Program-made: the position numbers and the translations under genes
Source of the DNA: Pyrenochaeta sp. MPI-SDFR-AT-0127
Taxonomy: Eukaryota; Ascomycota; Dothideomycetes; Pleosporales; Cucurbitariaceae
Assembly (NCBI GenBank): GCA_020747015.1
Contig: JAGTJM010000028.1
Coordinates: 62,001 to 126,000 of the forward strand
DNA length: 64,000 nt
Reading direction: 5' to 3'
Shown here: one piece after another, positions 1 to 11,406 of the stretch
Layout of the letters: the number at the start of each line of letters is the position of its first letter
Numbering within the stretch: the stretch's first letter is position 1
Notes under the pieces: generated by a model
Seen by the model: the letters and a program-made list of their open reading frames with translations, nothing else
The model's database searches: none
What the model was told of the DNA's origin: nothing

Positions 1-1
1 G

Positions 2-1692
2 GAGCTTTTCAAGCGCTACCGTCCTGCCGCCATCTACTCCGCGCTTTTATCTATGGCTCTGATCATGGAGGGGATGGATGTCGGTCTCATCAACAACTTT
101 TTCGCCCATCCTGCCTACCGTAAGAAGTTTGGCAATGATTTTAACGTGAAGGGTGAACGGGTTGTCTCGACTCAATGGCAAACGATCATCGGTGCCGGGA
201 ACAACGTTGGCTCTATCATCGGTCTCCTGCTCAACGGTTGGCTCCAGTCTCGCTACGGTTCTCGCAGGGTGTACTTGGTGAGTCTCTTCCGTGACAACAA
301 AATCTAGAAACGCGCTAATCTTACGCTCCTTTAGGGCGCGATGGTGCTCATGGCAGGCACAATCTTTGTTCTCTTTTTCGCGAATGATGTTAAAATGCTT
401 CTCGTCGGTAACATCTTGTGCGGTATTCCCTGGGGCGTCTTCCAAACTCTTACCACCGCCTACGCTGCCGAAATTGCCCCCACCGCGATGCGTGGCTACC
501 TGACCTCCTGGGTGTCTATGTGCTGGGGTGCTGGCTCCTTTCTGGCCGCTGGCGTGCTTAAAGGCACCATCACCATTCAAGGCGACGCCGGCTGGCGGAT
601 CCCCTACGGTCTCCAGTGGATGTGGATCCCCCCTCTGTTCCTCGTCGCCTGGTTCGCTCCCGAGTCGCCCTGGTATCTCATCCGCCGTGGCAAGGTTGAC
701 GAGGCTGAGAAGAGCCTGCGCCGCTTGGCTCGCCCAGGGCACTACACCGAGCAGTCAATGCGCGAGACCCTTGCCCTCATGAAGCATACCAATGAGATGG
801 AGAAGCTGGAAGCCAAGAGCGCTAGCTACGCTGACTGCTTCCGTGGCGAGAACAAGCGCCGCACGTACATCGTCAGCATGGCCTGGATAATCCAGATCTT
901 CAATGGGCAGTCCATCACCAACTATGCCGCAACAATGCTCCGTGCCATCGGCATGAGCGCTACCGACGCCTTCAGCTACACTATGGGTATTCAGTCAGTC
1001 AACATCTTCGCCACCGCAATCGCCATTGCCCTCATGGGCTCAGTTGGCCGCCGCACCTTCTACCTTTGCGGCTCGGCGTCCATCGGCCTCTGCATGCTTG
1101 TCGTTGGTATCATGGGCTTTGCCACCAAATCGACCGCGGACGTTGCCATCCCCGTTGCCGTCTTTCTCATCTTTGTCCAAATTGCTTTCAAGATCTCTCT
1201 CGGCCCGACCACCTATGTTATTGCGGGCGAGATGGCCTCGTCTCGCGTTCGCGCCCAGACCATCGTCATTGGTCGATCCCTCTACGTCTGCGGCCAGATT
1301 GCTGTCCAGCAGCTCAACCCCCGCATGCTCAACAACGATCCCACTGCATGGAACTGGGGTGCAAAGACTGGCATGTTCTATTTTGGCTTCTGTCTGCTCT
1401 GGGTGATCTGGATCTTCTTCTCCCTCCCCGAGACCAAGGATAGAAGCTTTGCCGAGGTCGATTACCTTTTCAAGAAGAAGACGTCGGCCCGCAAGTTTCG
1501 CGGTGCGCCAGTCGACTGTAAGTTCTAGTGCCCCTTTCACTACCAGTTTAGTTTCTCTGTGACTAACTCATCTTCTTAGTGTTCGAGTTCACGCCACAGG
1601 ACAGCTCCCAAGAGAAGCTTGCTGGGTTCGACGAAAAGGTCGAGCATATTGCTGTTTCTGGCGGTGAGAAGCGCGCTGCTTTAGGGATGTGA
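2..1692 (+). CDS. MFS sugar transporter, alpha-glucoside permease type (5' end outside window)
   Basis: Proton-linked plasma-membrane uptake of maltose-type alpha-glucosides is the likely role, from family resemblance to fungal MAL permeases. The gene is open at the left edge (reading frame starts at base 2). Exons are 2-277, 335-1517 and 1580-1692, about 523 residues visible. Introns have GTGAGT and GTAAGT donors and the frame is kept across both joins. Signs of the MFS sugar-porter family are the early MEGMDVGLINNFF helix, the RYGSRR loop between helices 2 and 3, PESPWYLIRRGK after helix 6 and LPETKDRSFAEVDYLF after helix 12. The C-terminal tail is short and hydrophilic. No alpha-glucosidase or MAL activator gene lies downstream, but the left neighbour is not visible. 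The exact sugar cannot be told from sequence. Confidence 0.9.
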
Positions 1693-4505
1693 ACTTTGGT
1701 TACTAGTGTTTCTGCTTAGAGTCAGGAGGTAACAATCCTGCATGCTTCAAGGATGCTGCGAATGGGCAGACACCGAGTTGCACAGCCTCTTACGCAGAGG
1801 ATGTTTCGAGAGGTAGCTGAATCAAGCAATTTGTTCCAACTTGCGATCTTCTTGGACGATAATAACAAATCGCAATTGCGCAGTGAATTAACCAAGCAAA
1901 TCTGTTGATCCGCATGTGCTACGGCCCTGGGCTTTTGGGCCATCTTCCATACTTGTTCAACGCGGACTTAGAGGAGACTGATGGTAGCACAGGTGCTTCG
2001 GTGCCACTCTAGGTTGAAGACGCGACACCCTCGTCTGCGTTTTCAACCCCCAGACAACGACCTCCGGAAAAGGCGAAAGGTGCAGCTGGATCCAGACTGT
2101 GCTCGTACATAGACTCTTGTAGAGCATGTGCGGAGCAACGCAACTCTTCTCTGGTTCGCATCATGTTGGAGATCCACGTTGCAGGAAATTCGTCCACGTC
2201 AGGCATAATGATCCTTACAACGCTGTTAATCCTTGCATTCTGCTCCAAGCGACCCGCGAGTTTCGTACCATTGCCTGCGCAATATTGCGAATGTCCATTT
2301 CGTGCAAATGTGCCCGCTGAGTCCGTGCTTTGCGCAAATCTAGCCCCAGAAGGCCATCCGAGGCTAGTACGATCATGGACAGGAAGCGCGCTGGATGGTG
2401 GGTTCGAAATTTGCACCTATCAGCTCGGCCCGGCCGGTGCAAGGATATGGGGGGCACAGCTGGTAAGACAAGGTCGAGCATATTCGGAGGGAACATTTCC
2501 GGTATTTGGACTCCTATTGATTTAACGCACGTGAGAGGCTCTAGAGGTTAGCCTGAATATTCCTTTCTTAACTTTGGCGATCACGTGGTTGCTCCCTCCG
2601 AATAGTGGAAATGTTCCCTCCGAATATGCTCGACCTGAATCAAGCTAGAGACTCTAGTTGGCGGCCTGAATGTGTGCTAATGGCCACAGGCATCATGCCA
2701 GCTGAGTCATCGATCAGTTTAAACTCAGGTTCGAATGCGGAAGTGGACTTTGGTTGGGTCACTTTTAGGGTAAGTGTATAGCGCTCAAGCGCATAGGCCG
2801 TGTCAATGGTCTGTGCATACGCATGGAGAGCACAAAGCTGACGGAGAAGTATCGTATACTACCTTCATTTATGTATACCAAAAACACCCTTCGAGATCCT
2901 AAACAAGAACCTTGAATTGTCCTAGATCGTACTGCTCAAAGGTAGCAATTGAGACTGAAAATCAAGCCAGAGGAATGCCACTGTGCCAGCTGCCATGTGA
3001 GCTCCTTCGCCTTGCAGTTCGACGCCAGGGAACATGTTGCCGCTGTAAAGCCTCCTGGCTCGGTAATCTCAAAGGTTCACTTGCTTAGACCAATGAGCCA
3101 ACTCAAGATACACTACAAGCACTCTCTAGATCATCTGGCAGATTTCCAGAAGTCACTGATTAAAACGGCTGAGGGTACTCATGTTGAGACCTTGCTTCAC
3201 CTTTCTTGTAGAAATCGAGTCTGGACTGGCGAACCACCCGTGATACTCGTGTGAGGAACCAATTCCACCGCCATTCCCCCGGAACAATCTTGCCAGTGTA
3301 ACTAATAGCTTTGATTGTTTGCCTGAGTGCCATTACTCAAAGAAGCCAGCATGGTCAATCACATAGCGAATAGCTCGCATATCCAGCATCAACTCTTGAT
3401 TGTGAGAATCATCTCTGCCTCCACAGTACGCGTCAACAAGACCTCGAATGTGAAGGATGCTTTAATATCGCACGTCACTTTACAAGATCCCAGAAGAAGA
3501 TCCCAGAAGATCCATAATTCTAGAGTGTGCGACGATCGTTCATTTAAGCTCCTGTTCTTACGCGGCCCGGCATTTGATTAGTGCGAATCTGGACGTGATT
3601 AAGAGTACATGAAGTGTGTAGATTGAGCAATTGTGTTTGGTTGTCATGGGCTCAGCCTTCGCACTATACAGCACGTGTGTGACGGTATAAGACTGTTTAC
3701 GATTTATTTCTTCATTAGCTGGGGCGTTGATCTTCTCCGTCTCCATCGTTAGCATTGTTGTGCTGTTTGATACACAGATCTGCGAAAATCGATCGCGAAA
3801 CACGCGTCCCTAAACACTGTCCATCTGTTTTGTTGGCTCGCGACTGTGTTGTTGGGCCATCCAAAGCCACATCGTCTCAGATAGCGAGCATAATTTTACG
3901 AGCAGATGTTCTGGAGCTTGAATGTGTCGTAGGACGAACAGCGCAGTGTAATTTTTCCTCGATCTTGGCGGTTATGGTTTAGAAGATAATTCAGCAACCG
4001 AATGCGCGTGAAGCCAAACTCCAAAAATTGCTCTTTGCGAGGCACATATAGAAAAGCATAAATGTTGATGAGGCCCCCTTCTCTCGCAGATCCACAGTCC
4101 TCTCATCTCGAGTCCCAAAATAAACACGCGCGGCTTCACAGCCTGGGTGGCAATTGGCTCGCTTGCACAGCGCAAGCCCAACAGAGGTTCACGCTCAGCC
4201 ATGTAACGGTCAGGAACGAGTTAGGCATGAGGCTCAAGTCGTCGACTATTCGTTGCACAGCCTTGCATCTGTGGATTCCACATTTTTGAAATCTGCAACG
4301 CAGCCTCGATCGGCACTATTGTGCATGGATCTTCGTGGAGGTGACACAGATGCTGACTGGGTCGTAGCATTATGTTGAGAGTGGTTCATCTTGTTCAGCT
4401 TGTCCCTCGAGACTGAATCCATACACCTGAAGACGGTCTTTGACAACATTCCCAATAAATCAAAACTCACACTCGCTTGCCTACTGTACAACGCCCGCAC
4501 ATATC
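1693..4505. other. Gene-poor intergenic region
   Basis: About 2.8 kb between the permease and a small membrane protein. Short open frames occur on both strands, but none has a recognisable domain or a believable splice pattern. The only structured feature I see is the inverted repeat at 2471-2636. Confidence 0.6.
2471..2636. repeat. 30-bp perfect inverted repeat, MITE-like
   Basis: Bases 2471-2500 are the exact reverse complement of 2607-2636, separated by 106 bp. The arms contain the core CTCCCTCCGAATA-like motif (read outward from the right arm), and a further copy of that core lies just inside the right arm at about 2592-2604. No coding capacity lies between the arms. I could not identify a clear target-site duplication at the outer ends, so calling it a miniature transposon is inference. 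A foldback or regulatory hairpin is the alternative. Confidence 0.6.
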
Positions 4506-4925
4506 ATGACGCGCGTACGAATACAACACACAACATCGACATTGGTCGCCCTCCTCATCGCAGCATCTACCGGTACCCTCACCTCCGCCCTCGAAGCCAC
4601 CTCATCGGACCAAGACATCTATACCACGACACCAGTCCGACGCGCCGCCGTATCAGTATCGGTGACCCCGAGTTCTTTCGCTTCACCCAGTTCTACGGCG
4701 ATATCTGATTCAGGCGGGTTCTCCAAAGGTGCCATAGCAGGCATTGTGCTTGCAGTGCTCGTCTGTATCGCTGCAATCCTCGGTGCCATTTTATTCTGCC
4801 TGCGAAAGCGGAAGAATGCCAACAAGGGAAATATTGAAAACAGCCGGCTTACGAATACGAATGCGCAGAGCTATGGGTCGGACCATGAGACCGATGCCCT
4901 AGCGCGGAGCCATAGGGAGGCCTAA
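4506..4925 (+). CDS. Small single-pass membrane protein, Ser/Thr-rich ectodomain
   Basis: Predicted 139 residues, no intron. Residues 1-30 look like a signal peptide (basic start, hydrophobic LVALLIAAS). A Ser/Thr/Pro-rich extracellular part follows to about residue 75, then one long hydrophobic segment (GAIAGIVLAVLVCIAAILGA...) followed by the stop-transfer sequence CLRKRKN and a polar tail. This layout resembles Mid2/Wsc-type or SKG6-like surface proteins of fungi, but no cysteine-rich WSC domain is present. The start was chosen because the signal-peptide-like stretch begins there; the frame is also open upstream. The function is not recognisable. It converges with the methyltransferase-like gene downstream. 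Confidence 0.65.
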   Translation: MTRVRIQHTTSTLVALLIAASTGTLTSALEATSSDQDIYTTTPVRRAAVSVSVTPSSFASPSSTAISDSGGFSKGAIAGIVLAVLVCIAAILGAILFCLRKRKNANKGNIENSRLTNTNAQSYGSDHETDALARSHREA

Positions 4926-5434
4926 CGACCAACACGCCACAGCGGAGGTGGAGCAAACATCGGGGCGGAATCGGTGGACAAGGGCTGTATAGCTGACTTG
5001 CCTTCGACCCATGCCCAGCGCTGAGATGGCGGAGGGCGAGAAGAGGTAGCGGAAAGGGGCTGAAATGATGGTGTTAAAGCGTTGGGGTTCAGGATGTTGG
5101 CGAGTCATGAGATGGCGTCGACGCGCAATGAATTGCAAAATTGGCATATGTTTATGGAAAGACTGGTAGAATTGTTTAATGCTGGATAAGGTTCCCCTGG
5201 CGCCCAGGTCCTTCCCAAGACACTGTCTTTTGGTTCAGCTGTCTCTAGTGGGCTCCAAACTAATGTAGTGGATTTTGAAAAACTTAGCAGAGCCGTGCGA
5301 GGACTCGATCGCGAATTGAAAAAGGGGTATCTTCATAAGAAATTAGAAATACAGATTTTTGCGTAGGAGACAGACGGCTAAGAGGTACAACCATAACAAA
5401 GAAAAAGGCATGCTGTCAAAGTAGTCAGTGAGGT
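4926..5434. other. Convergent 3' intergenic region
   Basis: About 0.5 kb between two converging genes. It probably holds both 3' untranslated regions. I see no other feature. Confidence 0.6.
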
Positions 5435-7570
5435 TTAGAGATCAAGATAGCTCTCGCCATGCGTGGGCGCAGAAGGCTTCATTGCACAAGCGATTGTAAG
5501 CACCATCTTGGTCTGGTGTCGCTCGCACTCGTCCTGGACATCCTTGCGGGACCAGAACCACTCATCATTGCCGTGCGGCGTGCCGTGCATCATCTTGCCG
5601 TACAGGTCCTGGTAGAAGTGACGGCCCAGGAAAGCCATCATCCTGCTGGCATCCACCACGTCCTGGGGCGGGGATGCGCCTGGAGCAGAGCGCGATTTTG
5701 GGGGCCCCAGATAGGCAGGCAGCGCGACTCGGGCGCGGCGAATGTTCTCCAGACCGACAATCTCCATTGTGTCGAGGACTGTGTCAGAGGGCAGCTTGCT
5801 CAAGCCGTGCGCTTCCAGTTTGCCGACAATGTGCTCGTCGACCCACGTCGACAGTCTGCCGCCCTCGCTGCTCAGATGCGCGTCCACGGAGAGAATCTCA
5901 ATCTGGCCGCCTGGCTTGAGGACGCGTCTGCAGTCGAAGAAGGAGCGGGCCCACTCGTCGTTGCGGAGGACAGTAGACACGGAGCGCGAGACAATGGCGT
6001 CAAAGTAGCCGTCTGGGAAGGGCATCGCCGCCGAGAGCGAGGGCACATAGAGGGAGTGGTGGTTGAGGGGCGCGGGGTGGGAGGTGGGCGAGGTGTGAGT
6101 AGTCAGCGAAGAGGTTGTGTAGACGGTGGCGGCGGGATAGCGAGTTGCCAGCATCCATCCGTCGGCTGTGGGCTAGTTAGCAATGTGTTTGGGAAGGAAC
6201 AAAGGAACAAAGGAACAAAGGAACGAAGGAACGAAGGAGTAGCGCGGAAGGAGCACGCGACAGTCAGGAAGGAGCAATGTCACTGCCAGGAAAGAACGAC
6301 GCGGCATGTCTTGGTACTTACCCAGCGAGCCATGCAGATGAAGAATCCTGCGCTGGTCTGCCGGACGACTTCCGCTCAGAAGCTCGTGGGCAGGCGACTG
6401 GATCTGCTTGTTCTGCGTCAAGCGCTGGTACGCCGTCAATGCCCACAGCCGCTTCTCAAACACGACTTCCTGGTAGCTCTCGTCGTCGTCAAGCCCCTCC
6501 CATTCCTCGCTCAGACGCGCCGTGATGATGCGTGGACCTGCGCCCTCCATCTTGGCCAGCGCGCGCGCAAAGGGCGACTGCTGGGCAACTTTGGCGCCGC
6601 GTTCTCCCGCCCTGCTGCCAGACCGGGAGTCGACGGGCTCGAGCTGCAGGTTGCTGGCATAGCGGGGGTCAGGATTGTAGTTTTCTTCCGAGATGATGCT
6701 GTCGTAGCCTGACGTGCTGGGTGCCGTGCTGGCCGACGCGCTGCTGAAGACGCTGCGGCTGGAGAAGACGGTGCGGTCAGAAGATGTCGTCGACGGGCTC
6801 AGCGAGACATGTGACATCTGCGACCTGAGGCGCTCAATGTCGGGGCGCGTTGTATCCAGTCTCCCTGCGCGACCTTTGTCAGCGTGATAAGAAAGTATTC
6901 TTTGTACATCAACGTGCTTGGCTCGCGTAACCCACACCCTGGACATCGGATCTTTGCTGATCGCTTCCCAAACCTGTGAGTTGCGCAATCCTCAGGTTGG
7001 GCTGCCCCCCATGGTTCGCAGATCAACCACGACGAAAAAAACAAGCACAGAAAAGCACGTACCTCGTAAGCTGGCTTCGGGCCCGGGAGATGGGGGCGGT
7101 GGAAGCGCGCCAGAAGGCGGCGCAGAAGGCAGCGATCGCAACGGCGGTGGTGGTGGGAAGCGCTGCTGCTGGACCGACGACATGGACTCTGGGTACGAGC
7201 GCTGCGATGGCCGCCTCGACACATCGTGATGCGGAGCCTCGAGCGCTGCCGACCAGTCTGAAGGGGCAACTGAGGGTGCTGCTGGCGCTGGCTCTGGCTT
7301 TGGCTCCTCTGGCTTCTTGAGCGACGCCAGCACGGGAATCTCTTGAATCTCCTTGCTTTTGCTCTTGGAGCCCCAGCCAAAGACGCTCCGCTTCTCCGCC
7401 TTGGGCTTGTCGGCCGTCACGTTGCGCGAGCTGCCAGACGACTGCGACGTGGCCGAAGATGCGCGTCTGGTCGTGTCGTCCTCCTTTTGCTTTCTGGCTT
7501 TGCGGGCGCCAACCGTCTCCGCATGCTGCGGAGGTACATCGAAAGTGGGAAACATGGTGGCAGCGATCAT
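5435..7570 (-). CDS. Methyltransferase-fold protein with long disordered N-terminal region
   Basis: Four exons on the minus strand: 7570-7063, 6973-6938, 6864-6322 and 6165-5435, about 605 residues. The donor of intron 1 is GTACGT and of intron 3 GTAAGT; intron 2 has a CTGAC branch site. All phases fit. Residues 1-190 are Ser/Pro/Lys-rich with proline runs and look disordered. The C-terminal half looks like a class I SAM-dependent methyltransferase: strand-helix start at ILHLHGSLADGW, then FDAIVSRSVSTVLR and the typical RRVLKPGGQIEIL loop. The glycine-rich SAM motif I (normally D-x-G-x-G-x-G) is poorly kept, so catalytic activity is uncertain. The 36-nt second exon is the least certain part. 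A second in-frame ATG lies at 7555. Confidence 0.7.
6196..6235. repeat. 8-bp tandem repeat inside an intron
   Basis: Five units: three of GGAACAAA and two of GGAACGAA, directly adjoining, within intron 3 (6321-6166) of the methyltransferase-like gene on the minus strand. Seen directly in the sequence. Confidence 0.95.
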
Positions 7571-8875
7571 GACAATGTGGGCACTTTGATCTCCAACACT
7601 TAAAACGGCGGACGTTCAACGGACCCCCAATACAAAAGAGCCGCTCCCCTTATTATCACAGCCTACGGTACGGGACTGACTCTGTGGACTGACATTTCGT
7701 TAATCTGGGCCCTGGTATAGCACGGCTCATTCCGAGATCCCGCCAGACTTTCCGGCGGGTGGCCCTGACAGTTGGCATGGCGGCCCAAAGGAGATCGGCA
7801 GTCCCACATACCTGGAGTTGCGACGTGCAAACAGGAGGGGCCCCCAGGAACGAGCGCGATCGTCGCTGAACTCTATGGCACGCGACTTTTGTTCTTCCGT
7901 CAATAACAATCGTGGTTCTGTTGCAGCGTCAATGGGGAACCCAACGTGGCTTTTCATCGGTGAGATTGTGAAAACGGCTTCTGTTGAACGATCCTCTGGG
8001 TCTGTCCACGATTTGCCTTGCTTCATACAGTCGCTCTACCGAATCACCTTTCTTCATACAGCTTCTCCACCGATGCACCGCTAGCGAGCCGTGTGGGGAG
8101 TCAAGATGATTGGCGCCATGTTAGGCCCTGCACCTGGTCCGGCCTCAAGTCTGGTCTCGAATAACGTTTCGTCGCGAAGGGACAATCCATACTCCCACCT
8201 GGACCAACCAAACTCTCCAATTTCTTCCGGAACCCTTACCGTTCTTGTGTGTCTGACAAGTGTTTTGCCTTCCATCGTATCGGGACACATTATTGATGCG
8301 CAAGGCTTCCGCAACCGAGACCAAGTCTATTGAGAGCCCCTAGCAAGGTTATGGATGTTTATGCTGCTACTCAGGCCCTGCAGGAAACCATCGGAAAGTG
8401 GCAAACTATCCCGACAGCGACTCCCACCGGCGCCGCTTGGATGGTGCCACCGCGGTTGAGATGCGCCGAGGAGGCGAAGACTAGCGGGCTAATCTAAGAG
8501 ATGAGACGAAGGAGCGAGGCCTCATACGACCTGCCGTGATTGTAGTAGAGCGGCCCATCCCCGGTGCCGCGCAACAAGGGCAAGGCGACTGACTCGGATG
8601 CACGCACGGAAATGCCATGGTAGGATCGAACCTCATAAGGAACCGTTGCTGGTGACATTCTTCCAAGCAAGCAAGGACTTTGCTCCGCTATACTACTCGC
8701 CGTCGTTCCCCCTTCTTTTAGCTTTCGGTAGTTGTATACCGATCGTTTGCTTTTTTCCTTGTTGAAGAAGCGCGAGGCGGTCCTTTTCTCGAACAATACT
8801 CGTTCAGGACTTACCCTCTTTTTTATTTGTCTTTCGCTTCGTCACTTCTGCAAAACTCTATCTTAGCAGGACAAG
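7571..8875. other. Divergent promoter region
   Basis: About 1.3 kb between the methyltransferase-like gene (minus) and the purine permease (plus). Open frames here lack domains or proper starts. The 60 bases before the permease ATG are pyrimidine-rich, as is common for fungal leaders. GATA-type hexamers (TTATCA at 7653, CTATCT at 8858) are present. Nitrogen (AreA) control of a purine permease would fit, but two hexamers are weak evidence. Confidence 0.5.
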
Positions 8876-10725
8876 ATGGGTTTCATGGAGCGGCACAAAG
8901 CCCACCTCAACGACGTAGTGTCGGGCTCGTTTGTTGGGCGATACTTCCACCTCGAGGGATCTGGTCACGTATGGAATGCGCCCCTCAGTGAATGAGCAAT
9001 AGCTAACTATCATAAGCCCAATGCCATCAAGGGTGCGAGGTTCACCACCGAGATTCGAGCTGGTCTGACGACCTTCTTCACCATGGCCTACATTATTGCC
9101 GTCAACGTATGTTACACGACATATCAACCTACTCTACAGCCAGCTGACCAAAGATGTGGATAGGCCGCTATTCTGACCGACTCCGGCGGCACTTGCGTGT
9201 GCAACGACACCGTCGACCCGACTTGTCTCAAGGACGAGAGCTACAATATGTGCCTTCTCGAAATCAACCGTGACTTTGTTACTGCTACCGCCGCCATCGC
9301 CGCCCTTGGTTCTTTCCTCATGGGCATCACTGCCAACCTCCCTGTTGCTGTCGCACCGGCCATGGGTCTCAATGCCTACCTCGCCTACCAGATTGTTGGA
9401 TTCCACGGAACTGGCCCAATTGATTACCGTGTCGCTATGACTGCTGTCTTCGTAGAGGGCTTCATCTTCGTGGCGCTCTCTATCCTCGGTATCCGTCAGT
9501 GGCTTGCTCGCATCATTCCCGCTTCCATCAAGGTTGCTTGCGGTGCTGGTATTGGTCTTTTCCTTACCCTGATCGGTCTCTCGTACTCTGCTGGTATTGG
9601 CGCCATTTCTGGAGCCACAGCCACTCCCCTCGAGCTTGCCGGTTGCGCTCCTCAATATCGCGACGAAATCACCGGCGCCTGTCTCTCGCACAAGGCCAGC
9701 GCTCCCACCATGTGGCTCGGTTTCCTTGTTGGTGGCGTGTTGACCGCGCTCCTCATGACATACAAGGTTCGCGGTGCCATTATCGTCGGTATTGCGCTCG
9801 TCTCCTTCATCTCGTGGCCCCGCGACACCCCGATCACGTACTTCCCTCGCACTGCAATTGGAGATGGCCGCTTTGAGTTCTTCAAGAACGTCGTCGCATT
9901 CCACCCCATCAAGCGCACGCTCGTTGTCCAGGACTGGGATGTCACAAACGTCGGTGGTCAATTCGCCCTTGCTGTCTTCACTATGCTTTACGTTGATATC
10001 CTCGATGCGACTGGTACTCTGTACTCCATGGCGCGCTTCTCCGGCGTTGTCGACCCCGTCACCGGCGACTTCCCTCGCAGCACCATCGCCTATTCCGCAG
10101 ACGCCGTCTCCATCTCCATTGGCTCTCTCTTTGGATCCTCGCCCGTCACTGCATTCGTCGAGTCAGGTGCTGGTATCCAGGAAGGTGGACGCACAGGTAT
10201 CACTGCCATGGTCACTGGTGTTTTGTTCTTCATCTCGCTCTTCTTTGCCCCGATCTTCGCCTCCATCCCTCCTTGGGCTACTGGTGGTGCGCTGATCCTC
10301 GTCGGCTGCATGATGATGCGTGGTGTTTTGGCCATCAACTGGAACTATCCCGGTGACTCCATCCCCGCCTTTGTGACACTCATGTTCATGCCCTTCTCGT
10401 ACTCGATCGCCTACGGTTTGATTGCCGGTATCTTGTGCTACACTGTCATCAACACCATTACCTGGGCCATTGCCAAGATCAGCTCGGACCGCATTGTTCC
10501 TCCGGACTACGACAACAAGGAGTACTGGAGCTGTAAGTCTTCCATCCTTAACTCTACATTCGCACAAGCAAAAAAAAGCTAATATTCATTCCAACAGTGC
10601 AAGCCGATAACCCGCGTGGCCAGCCATGGTTCATCCGCGCTATGAAGGGCGAGAAGCAGTTCTGGAAATCCCAAGACCCAGACCAGTTTGAGTTGCAGAG
10701 CAACGAGGCAAGGGTCAAGGCCTAA
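8876..10725 (+). CDS. azgA: AzgA-type purine permease (hypoxanthine/adenine/guanine-proton symporter)
   Basis: Imports purine bases across the plasma membrane; known members of this NCS2-like family are proton symporters. Exons are 8876-8968, 9017-9106, 9164-10532 and 10598-10725, 559 residues, and every join keeps the frame. Family marks in order: FTTEIRAGLTTFFTMAYIIAVN near residue 45, VAVAPAMGLNAYLAYQIVG near residue 125, DILDATGTLYSMARFSG in the middle, and TAFVESGAGIQEGGRTGITA near residue 390. Many hydrophobic helices are spread along the protein, and the C-terminal tail is short and hydrophilic. Length agrees with fungal AzgA proteins (about 550-580). It converges with the SRR1-like gene. 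Family assignment is firm; the exact purine preference is inferred. Confidence 0.93.
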
Positions 10726-11406
10726 TTCCGTCTTGTCTAATCGATCTGTCCGCAATGTTTGTCTTAATTCCTACCCTTTTTTTTTGACTGGTGTTTTTGC
10801 GGCCCAAAATACACAAAAATAGGGAATATCTTGAAAGAGATATGAATGTATACCCCCTCTAAGCTTACGCTCCCTTTTCCTTTCCTCTCCTCCTTTGGTG
10901 ACGAATATCCAACTCTACCCACCTTATTATTCATTATGTCCAAAATAAAAGAATCCTGTGTACTAGAATATATATCACATATACCATCTACAGATAATAA
11001 TAGAGAAAAGCTCAAAACATTGTTTTGTCTCGCTAAAAAAAACAAAAGCCTCACTTCCTTTTGTCCTTCCACACCGGCTGCAATCTTATTTACAAGGTTA
11101 TTCCTCGGGTCCCGACGTCTTGGAACTGGATGCATACGCTTTGCTGTTCGGGTGTCAAGAATCCATGTTCGGGACGCGTATGCCATGTGTCAAGGTTTCA
11201 AGAACAGCTTTGGCGGGACCTTCTGTGTTCTTTCTCTCATCTCTTGGCAGACCGGTTGTCAATGCCGTTCGGGCTGATATCCTCCGTCGCGTGGGGCACG
11301 GTGCACATGTTGTTTAGGCTGTTTTTCATTCATCGTTGATCGTTGTATCATCATGTAGCTTTAACGTTTGTCCTTGCTCATCTTTCGACTTTGCTCCCCT
11401 CCTCTT
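10726..11406. other. Convergent 3' intergenic region
   Basis: About 0.7 kb with T and A runs, between the 3' ends of the purine permease and the SRR1-like gene. Short frames here show no domain. Confidence 0.55.

Noticed and set aside
2009..2416. Minus-strand open frame near the inverted repeat
   Set aside because: No domain and no clear splicing; might be a decayed gene remnant, but I cannot support it.
5459..6712. A 417-codon plus-strand open frame
   Set aside because: It lies antisense to the methyltransferase-like gene, whose exons, splice sites and KPGG motif are convincing; its own translation is Arg/His/Val-rich without any domain.
9134..9961. A 275-codon minus-strand open frame
   Set aside because: Antisense shadow of the AzgA coding sequence; low-complexity Asp/Glu/Gly composition is typical of such shadows.
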